Part shown: positions 34,967-46,270 of the stretch, one piece after another | How positions within the stretch are numbered: the first letter of the stretch is position 1 | How the letters are laid out: the number at the start of each line of letters is the position of its first letter | DNA from: Mytilinidion resinicola | Lineage: Eukaryota; Ascomycota; Dothideomycetes; Mytilinidiales; Mytilinidiaceae | NCBI RefSeq assembly: GCF_010093595.1 | Contig: NW_022985437.1 | Location: 62,001-126,000, forward strand | Length of the DNA stretch: 64,000 nucleotides | Direction of reading: 5' to 3' | The notes under the pieces: generated by a model | Told to the model about the DNA's origin: nothing | What the model saw: only the letters and a program-made list of their open reading frames with translations | The model's database searches: none | Made by a program: the position numbers and the translations under genes

Positions 34967-35107
34967 GTGAGCTTGTACGTGAGCTTATACGTGAGCTTAT
35001 GCGTGAGGCTATATAAAATGTGTATAGCTATACAGCCTCTCTATTTTATATAGCCTTACGCATAGCCTTACGTACAAGCTCACGTACGGCCTCGCGTATA
35101 GCGTCAC
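34967..35107. repeat. Inverted array of 12-bp repeats (cruciform)
   Basis: Four head-to-tail 12-mers of type GTGAGCTTRTRC at 34967-35014, an AT-rich centre, then about five inverted 12-mers at 35048-35107. GTACAAGCTCAC at 35072 is the exact inverse of the first unit. ATTTTATATAGCC at 35043 pairs with the arm ending 35019. Resembles subterminal repeats of a DNA transposon. Confidence 0.8.
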
Positions 35108-35280
35108 GTGCAGGTAGACGTAAGGGTGAATGGCCGGAGGAAGCTCCGGGCTGCTCCGAGCCAATCAGAAGGCGGTGAAACGACAGGGGAGTGGAGGTAT
35201 GGGTTTACCCAAAAAGGGGTGTGCATTTACCAAAAAGGGGGTGTGTGTTTACTAACCCCTATCGCAACAGAGGTCAAGCT

Positions 35281-35292
35281 AAAAAAAAAAAA
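35281..35292 (-). terminator. Pol III oligo-T terminator
   Basis: Twelve consecutive Ts on the minus strand, six bases after the 3' end of the tRNA-Leu-like gene. Confidence 0.7.
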
Positions 35293-35297
35293 TTTGT

Positions 35298-35515
35298 TGA
35301 CAAGAGGGGGATTCGAACCCCCGCGGGCAAAGCCCATGAGAATGCAGCCTCTACTGAGGCAAGCTTGCGCTTCTAGAGAGGAGTTAATATCAAAGCTTAT
35401 AATGATAGGATTAGTCCAATCTTACGAGTCACACGCCATAACCTGGGAAGATGTTAATTCGAGGTATAGCTGCACGGTAGCCTCAGATAGAAACTTACCA
35501 CTCGGCCATCTTGCC
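35298..35515 (-). tRNA. tRNA-Leu(CAA)-like gene interrupted by two intron-like inserts
   Basis: Acceptor stem GGCAAGA (35509-35515) pairs fully with TCTTGTC at the 3' end; T arm GGGGG-TTCGAAT-CCCCC and a type-II variable arm (TGGGCTTTGCCCGC) are intact. The rest only folds if 35443-35498 (56 bp, GTAAGT..ATTAAC..CCCAG) and 35373-35425 (53 bp, GTAAGA..ATTAAC..TCTAG) are removed: this rebuilds D arm GCC-GAGTGGTTAT-GGC and anticodon loop CTCAAG with anticodon CAA. A remaining ~27-base segment then sits at the canonical tRNA-intron position after base 37, and the anticodon stem TGTGA/TCTCA has one mismatch. Downstream oligo-T suits Pol III. Could be a pseudogene. Confidence 0.6.
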
Positions 35516-36533
35516 TAGGGAGATTTTTTGACTTTTTAAAATGTTATAAAATACTTATACTATAAGCGCTTGGGAGCCTGAGAGGCCGGGAAACCTCGGC
35601 CTAATCCCTAATAGAGCGCTTAAGCAGCCCCGGCATCAACTGGCGGCATTGTCAGTCGCAAGTAAAAAAATCTGGGTGATTTTACTCATCCCATACTCAC
35701 CCGGCGCTCACCTATTACTCACCCACCACCGCTCTTATCTACCATCACTCCTCACCCATCACCGCTGCTCATCTCAGTGCTCCTTAAACTAGCAAATAAA
35801 GCAAAACCACTAGGTATATATTATTACTTTTCTATGCTTTACTGCCTACAATCGGTGACGCCGGCGAAAGCGAAATTCGCGCAGTTTCAAACAAGGATAG
35901 GTTATCATGCTAGGGCAAAGAACGGACAAGGCAACGCAAAGGGTGGCATTATTGCATGAAGGTAGAAAGCGATGTATTAATACATTTCCACTTTAAAAAC
36001 GCGGAGGGTGAGATTCCCCGATCCGGCACGCTAAATGTGCGAAATCAAACACCTCAAGTTTCTGCGGTGTTTGATTTTGGGTCGATACGGATATATGCAA
36101 AACGTAACGATCCAGGAAAGGGCGCATCAAGTTGTCTATCTAGTATGAGCTTGCGAATACTAATAACATCGCGAACCCCCCCTGCAAGAAAACTCTTAAG
36201 ACTTGGCTTCTTATTGGATCAGCCGCTCCATCCTACACGGACTAGCAGGGGTCGGGCAGACTGTCGTTTATAGACGAGCGGCTCGCCCCACCAACTTTCT
36301 CCACCAACTCTCGGTGGTTGGTGTAGGACGTCAGATTTACTACAAGGCTATTAGATAGTCCTAGCGGTCGAAAATTAGTGCCTGGCCTTGGCATTGCTCA
36401 TCATTGCTCATTACCTATTGCTTCTCATCGCTCTTTATCTCCGAACTTCATTCCATCTAAAAAAACCCCCCTCAATACCGGTGATCTTTGATTGAATTTG
36501 TACAATTTACCCAGTCGAGATTGACACCGATCA
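35516..36533. other. Repeat-like spacer (1 kb)
   Basis: No gene. Holds CTCACCC-rich short repeats (35690-35770), a 12-bp inverted repeat (36042-36077) and a CACCAAC/GTTGGTG hairpin (about 36289-36323); looks like decayed mobile DNA. Confidence 0.5.
36042..36077. repeat. Perfect 12-bp inverted repeat
   Basis: AAATCAAACACC at 36042-36053 is inverted at 36066-36077 across a 12-base loop. Confidence 0.8.
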
Positions 36534-37503
36534 ATGGCATCCGAGACACCAGTGGAAACACCTCAGCCACCCATTGTCCAAAACCAAGCGAAGGACCCAG
36601 TGGAAACCTTCACTCTCAAAGACAGCAGAACTCTCGCCCACGCAAGGTATGGAGCCAGCATGGATTCAAAAACATATCTAATATTCTACTTCAACGGGAC
36701 CCCAGGTTCCCACCTCGAATGTCAGCTCCTCAACAAACCCGTGCTAAATTTCGGAATCCCACTTATTGCAACAGACCGCCCCGGCTTTGGTAGTTCCAGC
36801 TGGCAAGATAATCGCACTCTGCTCCAATGGCCGCAAGCCATTCTTGAGCTTGCTGATCATCTCGGTATCTCCAAGTTCGGCGTCCTCGGCCTGTCAGGCG
36901 TCGGCCCTTACATACTCGCATGTTTCCACGAGCTACCGTGAGAGCGTCTCATCGCCGCAACAGTCGTCTCAGGGATGTATCCACTCACTTTCGGTACTAC
37001 TAGAATGATGTGGCAAACACGTGCACTCTTTTGGGTTGCTGGCATTGCAACATGGATAGCCGAGAAGATGATAGACCTTACAATGGGCAGAATGCTGCGC
37101 AATACAGATCCGTAGATATTGATTAAGTAGATTAAGGGTCAAGCTGCGGCACTACCGCAACCGAAGGTATATAAAGAATGCATGAAGCAGATTTTGGAGG
37201 ATGATGTCCTATCTGGGGCGTATATTGGGTCGACGAAAGAGGCGTTGAGGACTTCGAGTAAAGGTGCAGCATGGGAATTTTGGTTGTTGGCGTCGGACTG
37301 GGGGTTTAAGTTCGAGAATCTGGATGCAAGTCGATTGACAATTTGGCACGGAGGTCTAGACGTCAATGTTCCGGTGGGAATGCCCGATAAAGCTGTTGAA
37401 CTATTACCCAACAGAGTACAAGCGCATGGATTCTGAAGGCCATCTCAGCCTCATCGTGCGGCACAACGACGACGTTCTTTCTCATCTTCTCAAAAAGTTT
37501 TAG
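36534..37503 (+). pseudogene. Alpha/beta-hydrolase pseudogene
   Basis: Frame from MASETPVETPQPP reads as an alpha/beta hydrolase: FNGTPGSHLE oxyanion-loop region, ATDRPGFGSS, nucleophile elbow GLSGVGPY, later TIWHGGLDVNVP, and EGHLSLIVRH with the catalytic His. It is broken by in-frame stops at 36939-36941 (TGA), 37113-37115 (TAG) and 37128-37130 (TAG), and by a frameshift near 37410, after which TEYKRMDSEGHLS continues in another frame to the stop at 37501-37503. No intron pattern removes these lesions. The two TAGs replace what look like CAG codons, a CpA to TpA change typical of repeat-induced point mutation. Lies beside decayed repeats. Confidence 0.85.
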
Positions 37504-38991
37504 TTTTACTTCGCTTTCTTTAAGTAATCTATCTCGAATAAGGTAGCGTCTCTCATTCGCTTTTACGGCTAATTATGTATTCCCATGCCCCGAGGATCCC
37601 GATTCAGCTCCTTAGGATGCTGGATGAAAGACCTCAGATTTCTGAGGCTCTCGATGCTGGATCGATCGCAATACAAGCGTAGAGAGTCTATCCAATGATA
37701 GCGTATTTCGAATCTCCTTGCAACAATAACAGCATACTGGAAGGTTCGAGGAAGGAAGTCCTAGGCTATCTCATTTGAAAAACAGCGTAGTTCGATGTGC
37801 TCGTTTCTAATAGTTTTGAGTCGGCCCCCCAACAGTGGCTGAGGCAGATATAGGGTTGCTAATAGGCTGCTCGGTTGGAATATAAATTTTAACGTTGGCT
37901 GAAGTACCATTCTCTGAAGCTAATGTGCTTACGTCCAGCACCCGCAACGGGAGAGGCGAGCTCCATGGGGATGGACAATGAGTGCGATTATTCATACATT
38001 TCTTGAGCAACCTCTCACATCATGTGGGCTTTCGGCTGGCCGCCAGGGGAGTAGCAAGGATAGAAGGAACTTCGCAATTGAAAGAAGAACAACGAGGAAA
38101 ATGTTTAGCGTACGATCAGCTATCGTGTTATGAAGGAGGCTGAGGCTTTGCATTGCGGCCTCCGGCTGTCAGAAAATGCTAAACCACATGGAGAACCGGT
38201 ACACTCTGCGAGCCTTCTCAACGCAGAAATGTTGGAGGCACTCGGTTTTTCCGAATCTGATGAAGTGCAAATATAAGAAGTTGAGCATACTCCAAACTGG
38301 AGAGGCCGTAAGCAAAAGGGCAAAAGGAGGAGTCACGATAAAGGGCGGCACTAGGTAAATAGATACCCTACAAAGTAGCAGTGGCGCTAGGTATTCTATA
38401 CGGTGGCTGTGCGTGGCTGCGGGGAATGTCTCAGATGATTGGCTTCGTGTCAACGTCAACAGCCATGCCCCTTCCCGCATCCTGCATCGTTGTGACTGGT
38501 TAGCAGAGCTGCACGCTTCCGCCGTCATCGCCCATTGAAGAGGAAGTTGACAGCTCCATCATGAATCCTATGACAGGCGGGACGGTAGGTAGTGGTGTTA
38601 TCTGCCTGATGGGTAGAGTTAGCCAATGGCATCGAGAGCTGTCGTGAGCAGCCAGTGCAATGATGCCATGTATTGACGTCCTGGCCATCAGTATGTAGCC
38701 CGCTGCCGGGTAGAGCTCTTCAGACGTGGACAAATACGGCGTATCCTGATTGGACAGATTCCAGAGAGACCCATGGACGGCCGCCTCAGCCTGCCGTGAA
38801 TTGATTGACGTCTGCAGGCAACCGTCTCAGCCTGCTCACCGCAGCGCCTCATGCCATCCAAGCGTTCCCCACATCTCAGCCCTCTTGAGCCATGTGGCCT
38901 GACTCAAGATCGTGTTATGACTCTTCTCGATCCCGTCGACGCCTTATATGTGGTGCCTGGCCGCGCCATACGTTCACTATCAACCGCAACT
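37504..38991. other. Intergenic region (1.5 kb)
   Basis: No supportable gene; includes the promoter/leader of the RBR ligase gene and an in-frame upstream ATG at 38851. Confidence 0.5.
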
Positions 38992-41338
38992 ATGGGTGCT
39001 CGACTCTCTAAAGCCTTCGACCGGCGGAAAGCCCGCGCTGTCTCTGACCTAGACCGGACGACCTCTGGCCCCCAAGACTCTAACCACCTCGCCACGTCGC
39101 TACCGTCTACAACCACCGAATCACCTGTGCCTGTAGACATCTCCAACACATCCACGGCTCCGCCCACCGAACGCCCCGTGCCGCCACTTCTACGAGCGCA
39201 TGCAGACGTCGGCGAAAGTAACCTCAACGGTGTGCAGCGTCTTCGCCGCTCTCTATCAATTCTAACTCATCTTCTTCAAGATCTCCCCCGTGAACGTGAA
39301 GCGGCCGCAGATATGTCTCTTCCGCCGCCGCCTCCGCCACTGCCAGCTGGGGCTATTCACCCGCCAGCACCGCTTGCCCATCCTCCTGCTCCCACTCCGC
39401 TTATGGTCCTGCCTCCAATCAAGAAGCCAGAGCCTCGTTGCATAATCTGCACCGAAGAGCTCGCCGTTGAAAAGCCCGCTGGACCTGCCGTTCGCCCATG
39501 CCGTCTCTGCCACAGCGACTACTGCAAGAGCTGCGTGAAAGGCATGTTCATTAAAGCATGCAAAGACACTACTAGAATGCCCCCGAAATGCTGTATCATT
39601 CTCCAGCTCCACGTCGCGCTCCCCATGCTCTCTCCCGATGAAGCCAAACAGTACAGGTAAGTGATCTTCTGAAGCTAAATATCTACTACAAAAACCAGAC
39701 TCATTGGGCCTCAGGGAGAAGTATGAAGAATGGAGCACGCCAAACCCTATGTACTGCCCTATCCCGACGTGTTCTGCTTTCATTTCGAACCGACTCTTGC
39801 CTGTTGCCCGACCCGAAACTACGAAGAAAGGCAAGGCACGGGTTGACTCCGTTATTGGTACGCCAAAGGAGATACACGTGTCATGTCCGAAGTGTACCAA
39901 TGACGCCTGTACCAAATGTCGCCAGCCAGCTCACCCTGGAGCTCCATGCCAAGTACTCGATTTCGGCGTCGACAAGGAGACTGCCACAGCTCTCAAGCGA
40001 TGGGGCTACAAACAATGTCCCAAATGCAGAAATGGTGTCCGGCGCATGATGGGATGTAACCATATGCAATGTCTGTGTGGTGCCCAATTCTGCTGGTGGT
40101 GTTTAGTGCCCATGGATGAGTGCGGAGGCAACTGTTTCGAGCCGGAGGAAGAAGAGAACGATGACTACGACGCCGACGAAATCGAAGAGCTGGAGCGTGA
40201 CCGAGCGACCAAAGCACCTTTGGAGGGTGCGGATGCGACACCACTCGTACCGCTTGTTGTTGCAGGGACTGTGAATGGACGGGCTATTAATTTGGATATC
40301 GCCTCGAACGAGTACTGGGATGCGCGAAACGCAAACTTTGGATCGGAGCCAGCTGAAGAGCCGCCTGATCGAGCCTGGCAATGTGAACATCGTCTCGAGA
40401 CTGCGAAGGTCGACTTCGAGCAGCGCCTGAAGGAGGAATATCAAATTTCAAACATGGAATGTTCGCGTTGCTGGGCGAACATCTACCCCGAAATCACCCT
40501 GCCAAAAAAAATGGGCAACTCTGGGAAGGTACGCATGGTTGGAGGCTACCGCCGCCCTGAGGAATCTAGGGCTCGGGTCAGAGATCGAGGATCGCGTCGT
40601 GAACGCGCGCTCGGTCGAGCCTACACCTTGCTGGGAACAGGACACGGCAATTCAGGCCTGCAATGGCATCCCGATCGTGTTCTGGGTGATCTGGTGGCTG
40701 GGAATGCCTCTGATCCTGGTAACTCTCCTGCTTCTCCGCAAGTCTTTGTGGATGAGTATGGCGATGTCATCATGACTGACGGTGATTCTTATGCAGCAGA
40801 ACGGTCGATGTCTATTGCCGAAGACTCCGGGTCTACGAGCTTATATCCGCCTGTATCTGCGAACTCTGCTTCGACGACGCTCTCGACATCAGCTCCACAG
40901 AAGACGAACGCGTTTCCAACCGAGTTCACGTTCCGTTCCGAGATCAAGTATCCTCCTTTCAGCTTCGCGTACGAGTGCGGATACTGCGGCATCCTACTAT
41001 GCAATCCTTGCAAGGAAGCTATTGAGAAGGAGGCGCAGGATAAGCTAGAGGCAGAGGCGGCGGCAGAGGAAGAGGAACGAAAGGAACGAAAGGAACGAGA
41101 GCTGGCTGCCAGCAATGCAGCAACAGTGAACTCCGCAGAGGGCAGCTCCACAGACCCACAGGCTGAGACAAATGGAACGCCAGCCCAGCCCACAACCTCT
41201 GAACAAACGACGACACCATTGGTGCTTATTCCTTCTGAGGCGACTCCTCAGCAAACAGACAATCAACGGCAAACCTCCGAGCCAAGTTTGCCCGCCCCCT
41301 CGGTTGAACCAACGACTACTAGCCCAGATCAGTTATGA
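38992..41338 (+). CDS. RBR-type E3 ubiquitin ligase
   Basis: About 762 residues, exons 38992-39656 and 39715-41338, intron 39657-39714 (GTAAGT..CTCAG). RING1 begins CIICTEELAVEKPAGPAVRP (near 150) with CRLCHSDYCKSC; IBR region YCPIPTCSAFI..CPKCTNDACTKC; RING2 CPKCRNGVRRMMGCNHMQCL follows the C-x2-C-x9-C pattern, so the Cys in GCNHM (near 335) is the predicted catalytic thioester site. RBR ligases move ubiquitin from E2 through that Cys to substrates. The C-terminal half adds another Cys-rich segment (ECSRCW..YECGYCGILLC) and an acidic/Glu-Arg coiled region. Start at MGARLSKAF allows N-myristoylation; an in-frame ATG at 38851 would add 47 residues. Confidence 0.9.
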
Positions 41339-42162
41339 GATGTTGCGGTGAAGGAGCTTAGCGGAATGGTATAAGCAGCAGCGGTTCAAAACCGCTACCG
41401 GATCTAGAGGAACGACGAGGACGACCTATAAAACGGGTTTATGTACAATCTAATGAGTAAGAACGGCTTTCTTCCCCATGTCTTGTTTCTTTCATCCACC
41501 ATGCCGGCGAGGAGTTGTGGAGTTATGATTCCTTACTTCTTTCTAATTTTATGAGGTCATGAATTTCGGTTACTGGCAGACGAAGGCGTGGTATCGCTCG
41601 CCTTTCTCCTTTCTCTCAATTACATTCGGCGCTAGCGTTGGCGTTATAGGTGCGTCTATATTTAGCATAGCATGTTTGTAATTATGTGACTCTGAGACAG
41701 AAGTGCGAATTAATTCCGGTTTGGATTCAATTCCCTTCGGACGCGATAACCATGAGTATCTAATTGCTTAAGCTTGTGACGGAAATTTGAATGTGATGTC
41801 GAATCGTCTTATAACATTCTTGGGTAAAGCTTCCCAACTCGTTTCTACGACTCGACGGAGTAATATCACTCTACCCTTGCTTGGTGAATTTGGAGTGATT
41901 ATATCAACAATCGATGAGGTAGATCGGAGCAGAGGTATTTTAGTGACGTCTAAGCGCTCTGCAGCGGAACGAGCAGGGCTTATCCCACGTAGCTAAACTG
42001 TCAGACACTAGTGAACTCGCACGCGCTCGTCACGAACCTGGAACGCGCCGACCAAGAAACCATCAAAGCTTCATTCTTGACACCACTCTCCGCCTGCGTG
42101 GCATCTGCCCTCACGACATGCCCCACCACTCTTTCCAGTGATCTCGCCTCACATCGTTATCC
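41339..42162. other. Spacer between RBR and Sec39 genes
   Basis: 824 bp; 3' flank of the ligase, a tRNA-like hairpin at 41353-41400, and a pyrimidine-rich leader before the Sec39 start. No gene supported. Confidence 0.5.
41353..41400 (+). other. Truncated bacterial/organellar-type tRNA-Leu-like sequence
   Basis: AGCTTAGCGGAATGGTATAA then GCAGCAGCGGTTCAAAACCGCT resembles the D and anticodon arms of bacterial-type tRNA-Leu (7-bp stem AGCGGTT/AACCGCT around CAA). No T arm or paired acceptor stem follows. Possibly a NUMT fragment or chance. Confidence 0.25.
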
Positions 42163-45100
42163 ATGGCTGAAGCTGCGAGACTATCCGTGCCTCAGAGCGT
42201 CCTCCTTGCGGTGCAATATGCCACCGAAGCCAACATCACCGCCCTCCGCACATTGACGATATCCCGGAAAGATGCCTTCAATCCTCAACTCACACTTAGG
42301 ATCATACTCAGTTACCTTCCCGAGAGCACGGAGCCTACCTTATACACTACCTTTGTTCACGAAACTGCGTCAAGAATATACTCAGAAGGACAGGACAATG
42401 CTACCCCTCTCGACATCTCCCCGGTCGTGGACCTATCAGAGAATATAGCACGGAAACGGGTACACAAACTGCACCTACTGCAAATAGCTCATTCCTCCTA
42501 CACGCCCGACACGTCGGAAGATATACTCACGCCCTTCCTCGTCCACCGAGTCCATCGCATTGATGCGGAGACAGGTCTACTAGAACTCGTCCCACAGCTC
42601 ATTGTACCTTTTCTTCGACACTCAGAATACCTAAGAACTTGGTTTATATCTTCAATTCTGCCCTTGCTTCGCTACGGCTACGAGTACCATCCCCACAATA
42701 CGATTCCTACCTTGCAAGAATTCGGCCAAATGAAGGGCGCAAAAGTCGTTGATATGTTCCTGTCTCCTACCCGAAAGCCCGCCGCGGATAAGAAAGCAGG
42801 TCCACAAATAGGGAGGGACTTGAGAGGGCTTGTGGGCCCGTGGATGTATGGGCATAACGAGAGGAAACGGCGGAAGTTGGATACAGGCCGGCAAGAGCCG
42901 TTAGCAGCCGACAGCCAGACCAACACAGCAGTTAAACGCACCAACTCGTTTCCTGAGGAAGCCGTGCCAGAGTCTGACGAAGACTGGGAATGCTTGTTCG
43001 CATGGTTCGTTCATACGGCTACCGATGACTTTCCTCTCGTGACGAGCGCCATAGAAGACTGGGATGGTCCAGGTGACGTGGATTTGGGAGGCTATGACGA
43101 GGGGCACCAGTATCTCGAAGAGGAAATGCAGCGGCGACTCGAGATCCGATATGCGCAGTCAGCTCTCGCAAGTGCATATGCAGTTGAGGCAAACACTCCA
43201 GAGGCCATCGAAGGAGCACACTCGCTCTTAGTTCGATTGGCAACGCTCATGGACTTCGAGCCGCCTCCAGGTCTAGCAACTAGTGTTGAGTTGCTACCAA
43301 AGATCGACACGGCCTCCCCTATTTTACAAGAACCATCTGCCACTCTTTTTCAAGATGTGCTCCTTCGTGCCGACAACCCCCTAACGAAACCGGAGGTGCA
43401 GACATTTTGCCTTCTCCAGATGTTCGTTTACTCGGCTTACAATTTTGGTGGTTTGAGTTACAACATTTCAATAGTGAATGTCGCAAAATTACGCTTCCAC
43501 AAGACCGACGATGAGCAGTTTGGCATGCTTCAGAAAATCTTGCACGGATTGACCACCGGCCCGCAAAAGGATGACGACCAATGGTCACTTGTGAGGGATC
43601 GATTACTATGGCTATGGAACTGGGGAATCGATGTCGATGAGAATGGTGCTTTGTTTGGAGCAGGAGTGTTTGGGAAAGTAGAAAGAGGAGTTTTCGAGAG
43701 GGAAATTCTACGAGCTTTCCTAGACACCGGTCGCCACACACTCGCCATTAAGATATACATCAGCGCAACTCCTTATCATCGTCTTTCGTTGGAAGAAATC
43801 GAAACTGTGATCATCACAGCGGCCATGGCCCACTACGACAACGCCAGCAATGGGAATAGAACTAGAGGGGGCATGAAGAAGGCTGCTGATATCATTTCAA
43901 CCTTCGACAAGTATTTTCCAAATTCATTTACATTCCAAAGAAGCAAGGCCCTCATCTCTGCGACGCATGCACTATCTTTCTACTCCTTGACTCTGCAGCA
44001 TGGCGTTCCGTTCAAACCCGTCATGATCCGAGCTAGTCTTGACCCACTTTCGCTGTTAGAGAAGGTCTTGGACCAGAATCCACGCAGCTATACCCATCTT
44101 GACGATTTCATCTCGATCGGCCAAAATTTGGTCATTGCAACACCCCCTAGGCTTTCCGAAGGCGCTCCTGACTCTATCATCGATCTTACCCCCACCGAAT
44201 CGAATCGACGCAAAAACACTGCAGAAAGACGAGTCATTGGCATGGCTATCGAGGCCGCCCTTGCAGAAGACGACTTTGAAACTGCGTACTCGTACGTTGT
44301 CAATCGTTTATCGCCTCCAAATTATTCTGGAACGCCTTCAACACCTGGAACGCCTGCGTCGCCTCTGTCGCCTATAGGGCCTCTGTCACCCCTCACGCCG
44401 ACAAGTAGTAGGAGATCTTCTTTGGACAGGAGACCTTCCATCGCCGTCGACTACCTGACGTCCGGTCGCCAGAAGAAAGACGAAGACGATCTGTCATGGC
44501 GCGCTGCTTTTCTCGCAGGACGCCATCGCTCTTCACCGATGTCAGGCTCGTACAACTCCGCCGGATCCACCGCGCCTCCAATACTGCGAAGACTAGAACA
44601 ACGAATGGAGCTGCTCAGTCAAGCGCTCCTGCTCGCCCCCCCGGCGAACCTACCAGAGGTGCTTGGCGTTTGGCAAGAATGCGAAGAAGAGATGACGACG
44701 CTGCTGGCGCAGGAGAACGAGGCTGAGCAGCGCTTCAACGATCGAGCCGATCAGAAGCTACCAGGAGCATTCACAGAGACGGTTACCATACAGCCTCGAC
44801 GAGAAGTCGGCAGAGGTGCTGTTGAGGAGGCGCCGATGGGACTGTTTGATGTTGCAAGAGGTGCTGCGGCAGCTTTTTCAAGGAGTGCGTTTCCGCTCCG
44901 AGGCGCGAGTGTCAGCACTGACAGCGCTACTGGCGCCGTTCGTAGCGGCGACAGCGGACATGCTCGGATGTCGTCGGATCTGGGAAGTGAAGCTGGGAGT
45001 TTTGCGGGGAGTGACGAAGGTGGGAGAGTTCGTAAGCGGGATATGGTCGCGAATGCTGTAACTGGCGGCTTGGCCAGTGGCTTGGGATGGGTCTTGGGTA

Positions 45101-45191
45101 AGTTATCCCTTGACTATCGTGCCGATGTCAAATGCATCGATGCTAATGATCTCCAGGTGCCACACCAGTCCAGAAGCCGGATAGAGATTAG
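42163..45191 (+). CDS. sec39: Sec39-domain secretory pathway protein
   Basis: About 989 residues, exons 42163-45097 and 45157-45191, intron 45098-45156 (GTAAGT..CTAAT..CCAG); the last exon encodes only ATPVQKPDRD and stop. Sec39 is part of the Dsl1/NRZ tethering complex at the ER that captures Golgi-derived COPI vesicles. Sequence supporting this: N-terminal helical repeats (SVLLAVQYATEANITALRTL), FLVHRVHRIDAETGLLELVP, AYNFGGLSYNI, FLDTGRHTLAIKIYI and FEREILRAFL, as in fungal Sec39 proteins. A Ser/Pro/Thr-rich insert lies at about residues 720-790. Helical throughout, no membrane segment. An unspliced reading would give a spurious ~90-residue longer tail. Confidence 0.85.
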
Positions 45192-45981
45192 ACTCTCCGA
45201 GCAATGCATTAAGCAGATTCCTATCATCGTGCTCATCAGGTCAACTTGCGTGCTGCCAGAAGTGCTTCAAGGCCATTTCAGGTTGCCCAAAGGCCGACCA
45301 AACTTGTCGTTGTTCGCTTGTTACTGTCCTAGGTTTTCTGAACTTGCTTCGATATCGCACCTGTCTTGCCTGCCGGATACCGCCGCCGAAGCCGCTCAAG
45401 TAAGTAAGTAATCGCTCCAGAGCATGCAGACGCCAGTTCCAATATTGTCGTGGGAAGATATTACATCCTATAGAGATATTCAAGAAGGTATTGACGGGCT
45501 TCAAACGGCGGCGAGCGAGTGTCTACGGGCATCGGGAGAGGTTTGCGTGCACACTGCGAAAGGAACTTACGACAGTTTGCTTGTGCATAATGGAAGTAAA
45601 AGACCCACACAACTGGCCACCAGTTCGTCCTTATGTCAAGAAAAAAGGTGTTTCCATCTGAACGTAGTTGGGACAAAAAGCCAGCAAACGGACCCCCGTG
45701 TCAACGCTTGGACCACCTCCCATTGATATTCACCTCTTCACAGTAACAACCCCATAAACGGTTAGAATGTCTCTATTGTGTCTCTATTGTTCCCTCCTAT
45801 TGTGTCCAGTGTATTATGACTACATCCATATCTTCCCCCGTCTCACGCTCAACCACCATTTCCTCTACATCCTCCTCATCACCACTACAATCACCATCAC
45901 CACCAGAAGCAGCAGCACCTGTCCTTTCTCTCCCACGTCATCTCGACCACAAATCTCTCAAATCCACCAATCCACGCGAAA
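45192..45981. other. Spacer between Sec39 and low-complexity gene
   Basis: 790 bp; no gene or repeat recognised. Confidence 0.5.
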
Positions 45982-46238
45982 ATGCGCCTAAGACCAGACC
46001 CCAAGCCCTCCCTCCGCGCCCTCGAAGCCGCAGAAAACGCCCGCGTCGCTGCTGGACAGCGTGCCCGCACCCAGCCCACCACTCGCGCGTCCCAAACCAC
46101 CAAAGCTCCGCAAAAAGCCCACGCTCAGCGCCCAAGCACCCTCAAAACGCCTGTCACCCGCACGCAACGCACCTACATCCGCCGCGCCATCACCATCTCG
46201 CCGTCTCCGCGACCTCCCCCACCCTCACCATCACCATC

Positions 46239-46270
<32 letters not shown>

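Noticed and set aside
35281..35292. A/T homopolymer as a poly(A) tail of a retroposon
   Set aside because: Its position right after the tRNA 3' end fits a Pol III terminator better, and no upstream retroposon body is visible.
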